Source: Flavobacterium sp. HJJ (GTDB taxonomy: Bacteria > Bacteroidota > Bacteroidia > Flavobacteriales > Flavobacteriaceae). From it: 64,000 nucleotides of DNA. Numbering within the stretch: position 1 is the first letter of the stretch; every line of letters starts with the position of its first letter. The stretch lies in NCBI RefSeq assembly GCF_015351475.1, contig NZ_JADKPR010000018.1, positions 1 through 64,000 on the forward strand, written 5' to 3'. Below are positions 59,548-64,000 of the stretch, piece by piece. The notes beneath the pieces are model-generated. The model ran no database searches. It saw nothing but the letters and a program-made list of their open reading frames with translations, and had not been told where the DNA came from. The position numbers and the translations under genes were made by a program.

Positions 59548-59817
59548 TTATTCTTCATCATTAATCAACAGCATAAATTTGGGCGTCAAAGTAGTTATTC
59601 TCGAATAGCATGAAGAAACAACCTTGGTTTTAACATATCCAACTTCTACAAGATTAGATATTGCTTCAAGTATAATTTTTCTGGTTGTGCCAAGTTCTTT
59701 TGCTATTTCTCCAGCTCTTAGATTGAATAAACCAATAGTAGGGTAGTCCAGCATAAGCATTAGGACTAATTTTTCTGTGCTTCCAATAGTTTTAAGTTTT
59801 AATAATTTTGCTTTCAT
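59548..59817 (-). CDS. small winged-helix DNA-binding protein
   Basis: An 89-residue protein that is essentially one winged helix-turn-helix: STEKLVLMLMLDYPTIGLFNLRAGEIAKELGTTRKIILEAISNLVEVGYVKTKVVSSCYSRITTLTP. The layout is like MarR/replication-initiator-type HTH domains that accompany primase-like genes in mobile elements. It starts 20 bp after the primase-like gene on the same strand and is probably co-transcribed with it. Confidence 0.72.
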   Translation of the reverse strand: MKAKLLKLKTIGSTEKLVLMLMLDYPTIGLFNLRAGEIAKELGTTRKIILEAISNLVEVGYVKTKVVSSCYSRITTLTPKFMLLINDEE

Positions 59818-59837
59818 TTTTTTGTTTTTTGATATCG

Positions 59838-61409
59838 TTATTTTAATAGTTGCAATTTGACATAGTAACCATCTTCATGTAGATAGTCAATTTGCATATT
59901 GATATAATTTCTGATTTCTTCAGTAACATCACTCATGAATTTCAGGTTCCAAATTTCTTCTAGGTCTTTTTTTAGTGTATCAAATCTTTTATCTGCAACA
60001 TAGCTACCAAATTTGCACTTACAATTGTATATGAATCTTTCAACACTTATTGTTGAGTTTACTACTGTTGGTACATCTTCTTTTATTGGTTCTGTTTGAT
60101 TAGGGGTCAATGACTGAATATTTTGAATTTGGTTGTCTATTACTATTTTAGAATCGATTTTAAGCACCTCTGGAGATTCTTCTTTTGTTGACACTATCAG
60201 TTTATCCTTAATCACCAAGTCTTCTTTAGAACTATTATTTAGTTCGGAAACTAGTTCTTTAAAGGGTGACCAGTTACGTTTGATTGTTGCTAGACTTTTG
60301 TTAAGTTTTTTAGTGATTTTTTCTTGGGTTATTTTACCATCACTTTGGAAATTCCAGTCCTCAATAGTATCATAGATAGATTTTTGGGTCTTATCAGTTT
60401 TTATTTTACCCATTAATACAGCGGTCATTTTTTGCTTTTCTTCTTTAGATATTTTTTTATTTGGGTTAAAGAGAATTCTTCTTTCCTTGTTCAAGTATGT
60501 CTCTAGTGTTCCTTCATTGCGTTTTTTGATAACACTAGCAACAATTGATTGAATTTTTTCTGGGTCATATTTTTGAGTAAAATGCTTATTGATTTCGTTG
60601 GCACATGCCGTTAGAAATCCATTTTCCTTAGTTGGGTTCAATAATGCGTATTGAGATAACACACCAAACATGGTTCTGTTTCTTTGACCAACTTCAATTC
60701 TTTTTGGTATAAATGGAATACATAGATTTTTCTTTACATCAAAGACAACATAATCACCATGAGTACCTTTAAAGTAATCATCAATATTATTGAATCTTAT
60801 TTTATCTGACTGTAAAAAGGTGTCATCTACTGTTATAAGTCTTTCTCTCTTCTCTCCCTCCTGTATAGGAGTAAAAGACACCTTTTTATTAATTGCTTGA
60901 AAAGTAAGAGATTCATTGTTATGATACAAATTAGCGTCGTAGGTTAATACATTCTGTTGTGTAGCTTTACATGCTCCTAAATCCATTGGAATACCTAACA
61001 TATTACCAATTCCATGATAAGTATCTTTGAAGTTATTAAGAGATAAACCATCAACTTTAACTAGTATTCCTAATCCCGTTTCAGAAAGTGATTTCCAACA
61101 AGCATAAATGTGTGGATTGGTCAAATCAATAGTAGTGCTGTCATCGACATCAATATATATTAAACCAGTTGGTTCAATTATTGTTTCGTTTGTTGCTTTA
61201 CCTTCAAATTTAAAGTTAAATCGGAAAGTTGGAATGTTATTGGTTTTAGTCTTTTGGTAAGTTGAAGATGATTTACCAAGTTTTCTGATGGCTAAAATTG
61301 TTTCTAAATTTGAGTCACCATTTTTGATTGTTGAAAAGACTTCATCAATCGTTACGTTTTTGTCTATAAATGAATTTTTTACATTTTTAAACTGGTTAAT
61401 AGTTAGCAT
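59838..61409 (-). CDS. BT4734/VirE-N primase-like mobile-element protein
   Basis: A 523-residue protein. The N-terminal domain (about 30-190) with PTGLIYIDVDDSTTIDLTNPHIYACWKSLSETGLGILVKVDG is the BT4734/BF3469 (VirE-N) type found in Bacteroidetes conjugative and integrative elements. A middle part (RNRTMFGVLSQYALLNPTKENGFLTACANEINKHF to IVASVIKKRNEG) resembles primase C-terminal domains. The rest holds a helix-turn-helix-like stretch (ITQEKITKKLNKSLATIKRNWSPF) and a variable tail. No helicase P-loop is seen, so it may work with a separate replication protein. A nested hairpin lies 42 bp upstream. Confidence 0.8.
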   Translation of the reverse strand: MLTINQFKNVKNSFIDKNVTIDEVFSTIKNGDSNLETILAIRKLGKSSSTYQKTKTNNIPTFRFNFKFEGKATNETIIEPTGLIYIDVDDSTTIDLTNPHIYACWKSLSETGLGILVKVDGLSLNNFKDTYHGIGNMLGIPMDLGACKATQQNVLTYDANLYHNNESLTFQAINKKVSFTPIQEGEKRERLITVDDTFLQSDKIRFNNIDDYFKGTHGDYVVFDVKKNLCIPFIPKRIEVGQRNRTMFGVLSQYALLNPTKENGFLTACANEINKHFTQKYDPEKIQSIVASVIKKRNEGTLETYLNKERRILFNPNKKISKEEKQKMTAVLMGKIKTDKTQKSIYDTIEDWNFQSDGKITQEKITKKLNKSLATIKRNWSPFKELVSELNNSSKEDLVIKDKLIVSTKEESPEVLKIDSKIVIDNQIQNIQSLTPNQTEPIKEDVPTVVNSTISVERFIYNCKCKFGSYVADKRFDTLKKDLEEIWNLKFMSDVTEEIRNYINMQIDYLHEDGYYVKLQLLK

Positions 61410-61450
61410 TAAAGGGTAATATTATTCTCTTGTTATTGTTTTTGGTCTCT

Positions 61451-61501
61451 CTTGGTAAGAGAAGCTGGGAGATATGCCTATCTTTTATCCCAGCACCCAA
61501 G
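61451..61501 (-). other. nested inverted repeat upstream of the primase-like gene
   Basis: Three sets of arms nest in order: CTTGG (61451) with CCAAG (61497), GCTGGGA (61464) with TCCCAGC (61488), and GATA with TATC inside around TGCC. It is GC-rich against very AT-rich surroundings. It could be an RNA leader structure of the minus-strand gene or a DNA structure used in replication or transfer. Confidence 0.5.
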
Positions 61502-61706
61502 GCAATCATTTCTGATTACATTTATAAATATCTGAATGTTTATCTAAAAATCCATTTTGCCAATTATTAAATTCAATTGAGTACAGAATTAGATGAATAT
61601 CAAATACACTCAATTATAAACAATCATTCTGACATTGTCAATACTTAAAAAATAAAAATTATTACTTTTTTGTAATAAAACAGAATTTTTATGCGGTTTT
61701 ATGGTA

Positions 61707-61853
61707 CTATAAAGGATTCAGACATACCTGTATTTGTTCTGCCATAGAATGAAAATAAAGCTGATTTTGAGCAGTTTTAAGCCGTTTTATCCAATTACAT
61801 TCAATACTGCGTTCAGACTCACTCCATTTTTCAGAAAAAAATCCTATTTTCAA
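61707..61853 (-). CDS. possible 48-residue protein (TTG start)
   Basis: A minus-strand frame (TTG at 61853, TAG at 61707-61709) reads MKIGFFSEKWSESERSIECN, then WIKRLKTAQNQLYFHSMAEQ and IQVCLNPL. The amino-acid make-up (two Trp, two Cys, many charged residues) looks coding rather than random, and I have the impression of similar short frames in other Flavobacteriaceae. It may instead be the decayed end of a longer mobile-element gene. It lies upstream of hsdM on the other strand. Confidence 0.4.
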   Translation of the reverse strand: MKIGFFSEKWSESERSIECNWIKRLKTAQNQLYFHSMAEQIQVCLNPL

Positions 61854-61973
61854 TTCATTATTTTACTTACTTTTAGCCAAAAGTCACATTAATCAATGTA
61901 CTTTTTGTCAATGAAATACATGAATCAATGTATAAATTGAACATTAAATATTATTATTAACCCAAATTAATAA

Positions 61974-63701
61974 ATGAAAAACGTTAAAGAATCAGCCAAT
62001 TTTATTTGGTCTATTGCTGACCTATTAAGAGGTGATTATAAACAGAGTGACTACGGAAAAGTAATATTACCATTAACCGTATTAAGAAGATTGGATTGTG
62101 TTTTAGAATCCTCAAAAGAAGTAGTTTTAAAAAAACACGAACAACTAAAAAGCACAGGAATTGAAGACTTTGATTTACTACTCAACAAAGCTTCTGGATA
62201 TAAATTTCACAACCGAAGCAATTTTACTTTTGATAAATTAGTTGCTGACCCAAATAATATTGCTTTAAATCTAAGAAACTACATCAACGGTTTTTCTGAA
62301 GATGCTAGAGAAATTATTGAACAATTTGAGTTTGAAAACCAAATAAATAAAATGGATGACAACAACTTGTTATTCATGGTCATCAAACGATTTCAAGAAA
62401 TAGACCTACATCCAGACCGTATCTCTAGTATGGAAATGGGGTACATGTTTGAAGAATTAATCAGGAAATTTGCGGAGATTTCTAATGAAACCGCTGGAGA
62501 ACATTTTACACCTCGTGAGGTTATCAAACTGATGGTTAATATCTTGTTCTTGAACGATAGAGATATTTTGACCAAAAAAGGAATAACCAAAACCATTTAC
62601 GATTGCTGTGCTGGAACAGGTGGAATGTTATCTGTTGCCGAGGAGTATTTGAACGAACTGAATCCAGATGCTCGATTAGAAGTATTTGGACAAGAACTTA
62701 ATCCAGAATCATACGCAATCTGTAAATCAGATTTATTGATTAAAGGCCAAAATGCGTCCAACATTAAAAAAGGGAATAGCATCTCTGAAGATAAATTATC
62801 CAACGAAAAGTTTGATTATTTAATTACCAACCCTCCATTTGGGGTAAAATGGGAAAAATTTGCAAAACCTGTAAAAACAGAACACGAACAATTAGGACAT
62901 GGCGGACGTTTTGGTGCTGGATTACCTTCTGTAGGTGATGGTTCTTTTTTATTCTTAATGCACCTAATGAGCAAAATGAAACGTCCTGAAGATGGTGGTT
63001 CTCGTTTGGCATTAGTATTCAACGGTTCACCTCTCTTTTCTGGTTCTCCTAGTAAAACTAAAAATGAAAGCAGTATTCGTCAATGGATTATAGAAAATGA
63101 CCTATTGGAAGCTGTAATTGCATTGCCTAACCAATTGTTCTATAATACTGGAATTTCAACTTACGTTTGGGTGATATCCAATCACAAGCCTAAGGAACGA
63201 AAAGGAAAAGTTCAACTGATTAATGCGGTTGATTTCTCTAAAAAAATGAGTAAATCCTTAGGTAATAAACGAAATGAAATAACCAAAAAACAAATTACTG
63301 AAATTACCGAAATCTATGGTGAGTTCAAAGCCAACGAATACTCTAAAATATTCGACAATAAAGCATTTGGGTATGCTAAAGTAACCGTAGAACGACCAGA
63401 ACGCAATTCAAAAGGCGAGGTCATAACCGATAAAAAAGGAAATCCAAAAGCAGATTCCTCTTTACGTGATACTGAGAATATTCCGTTGACAATGGATTTT
63501 CAAGAGTATATGCAAAAAGAAGTTTTACCACATGTTCCCGATGCTTGGATAGACGACAGTAAAACAAATATTGGTTACGAGGTTAACTTCACTAAATATT
63601 TTTATCAATACAAGCCATTACGTTCTTTGGATGAAATTCGAAAGGACATTATGGCAATTGAGAAAGAAACGGATGGTTTACTTAAAAAAGTTATTGGATA
63701 A
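61974..63701 (+). CDS. hsdM: type I restriction-modification DNA methyltransferase subunit
   Basis: A 575-residue N6-adenine methylase of the HsdM family. An N-terminal helical domain (about 1-150; FIWSIADLLRGDYKQSDYGKVILPLTVLRRLD) is followed by the EHFTPREVIKLMVN line, SAM-binding motif I DCCAGTGGML (210-219) and catalytic motif IV NPPF (286-289). The C-terminal part contains RPERNSKGEVITDKKGNPKADSSLRD, a usual HsdM insert. It methylates the host DNA as part of an M2S(R2) complex. Its TAA overlaps the next ATG by one base. hsdS and hsdR are not yet seen and should lie to the right. Confidence 0.95.
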   Translation: MKNVKESANFIWSIADLLRGDYKQSDYGKVILPLTVLRRLDCVLESSKEVVLKKHEQLKSTGIEDFDLLLNKASGYKFHNRSNFTFDKLVADPNNIALNLRNYINGFSEDAREIIEQFEFENQINKMDDNNLLFMVIKRFQEIDLHPDRISSMEMGYMFEELIRKFAEISNETAGEHFTPREVIKLMVNILFLNDRDILTKKGITKTIYDCCAGTGGMLSVAEEYLNELNPDARLEVFGQELNPESYAICKSDLLIKGQNASNIKKGNSISEDKLSNEKFDYLITNPPFGVKWEKFAKPVKTEHEQLGHGGRFGAGLPSVGDGSFLFLMHLMSKMKRPEDGGSRLALVFNGSPLFSGSPSKTKNESSIRQWIIENDLLEAVIALPNQLFYNTGISTYVWVISNHKPKERKGKVQLINAVDFSKKMSKSLGNKRNEITKKQITEITEIYGEFKANEYSKIFDNKAFGYAKVTVERPERNSKGEVITDKKGNPKADSSLRDTENIPLTMDFQEYMQKEVLPHVPDAWIDDSKTNIGYEVNFTKYFYQYKPLRSLDEIRKDIMAIEKETDGLLKKVIG

Positions 63702-64000
63702 TGATTGATTTTGAAAAAGCTATTGAAGACGTTGCTTTGAGATTAGGTACTTTGCCTGAACAAAAACCTAAAAATCTGTTTGATATTTTAGGTGTTCGCA
63801 ATAAAGAAACTATCAATTCAAAGATATTAGGCTATTTCTTAGATGTGAATGAAACTCATGGACTACAATCCTTGTTTTTTGATAGTTTAAAGACAATCAT
63901 TGAGGAAAAATCGTATTCAAGTACCGAATTTCTTGAATGTTTTAATGGTGAATTTAAAGTTATCAATGAGGAAACTACCAATTTTGCCGAAAATGAAACA
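63701..64000 (+). CDS. PD-(D/E)XK nuclease-family-like protein, cut by window end
   Basis: The ATG at 63701 shares a base with the hsdM stop (TAATG), so the genes are coupled. The first 100 codons read MIDFEKAIEDVALRLGTLPE, then KNLFDILGVRNKETINSKIL, GYFLDVNETHGLQSLFFDSL. The pattern FDILGVxxxExxxSxxLxxxLDxNxxHGLxxLFxxxxL matches the N-terminus of PF14281-type PD-(D/E)XK proteins that ride inside restriction loci. The catalytic core lies beyond the window. Incomplete at the 3' end. Confidence 0.65.
   Translation, partial: MIDFEKAIEDVALRLGTLPEQKPKNLFDILGVRNKETINSKILGYFLDVNETHGLQSLFFDSLKTIIEEKSYSSTEFLECFNGEFKVINEETTNFAENET

Noticed and set aside
1..64000. CRISPR arrays, rRNA genes or complete insertion sequences
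   Set aside because: No regularly spaced repeats, no rRNA stretches and no intact transposase gene could be found on either strand.

Overview
The window reads as a chromosomal segment of a Flavobacterium-like member of the Bacteroidetes (Flavobacteriaceae). The evidence is the low GC content, TAnnTTTG-type promoter boxes instead of obvious Shine-Dalgarno sites, TonB-dependent receptors with carboxypeptidase-regulatory N-domains, a BlaI/M56 pair, a ResB-CcsA fusion, DUF2911, DUF1684, DUF2520 and DUF6428 proteins, and a BT4734-type primase-like protein.

Left part (1-17600). A minus-strand operon runs from a Crp/Fnr regulator (TTG start) through a TolC-like channel, adaptor and RND pump to a PII-like protein and a DUF2892 membrane protein. 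A lone response regulator (also TTG) diverges from it. Next comes a surface/secreted group: a large beta-barrel protein, a small protein with a peritrophin-A-like chitin-binding fold, a CBM9-like protein and a thioredoxin-like lipoprotein. After a gene-poor stretch with a MITE-like element come an AraC regulator, an SMP-30-like gene cut by one in-frame TAA, and two paralogous metallo-beta-lactamase-fold hydrolases.

Middle (17600-22900). This looks like an insertion at tRNA-Arg(ACG). The intact tRNA lies at 22796-22869. A 15-bp copy of its 3' end, followed by an orphaned terminator, lies 4.7 kb away at 18038-18089, beside a decayed C-terminal piece that looks like a serine recombinase. Between them sit an acyltransferase-3 protein whose catalytic His is Arg, an MFS permease, a VOC protein and a DeoR regulator. 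The acyltransferase and MFS genes share a TTGCAYATATTYGCAA palindrome.

Core region (22900-48100). This holds apt, a BlaI/M56 sensor pair with an evident operator, an MFS exporter, DUF1684 and TatD proteins, tcdA, a HAD phosphatase, a decayed iron-permease gene, DUF2911, a PIG-L/small membrane protein/sodium symporter operon, an alpha/beta hydrolase, the MscS-Maf-UbiA-KdsC-DUF2520 cluster, an arsenic operon (ArsR, DUF6428, ArsC-like, Acr3) and a 1070-residue cytochrome c assembly protein.

Right part (48100-64000). A 1.3-kb gene-free stretch carries at least two tandem, conserved terminator-ended units that look like small RNAs. It is followed by a glutathione peroxidase, an ECF sigma/anti-sigma pair divergent from a DUF4331-DUF4331-TPR-TonB receptor operon, and a dihydrouridine synthase. 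The last 6 kb is accessory DNA: a 34-codon orphan unit, an unknown protein, a small winged-helix protein, a primase-like mobile-element protein, and the start of a type I restriction locus (hsdM overlapping a PD-(D/E)XK-like gene cut by the window end). Several dispersed intergenic repeats are shared between distant positions.
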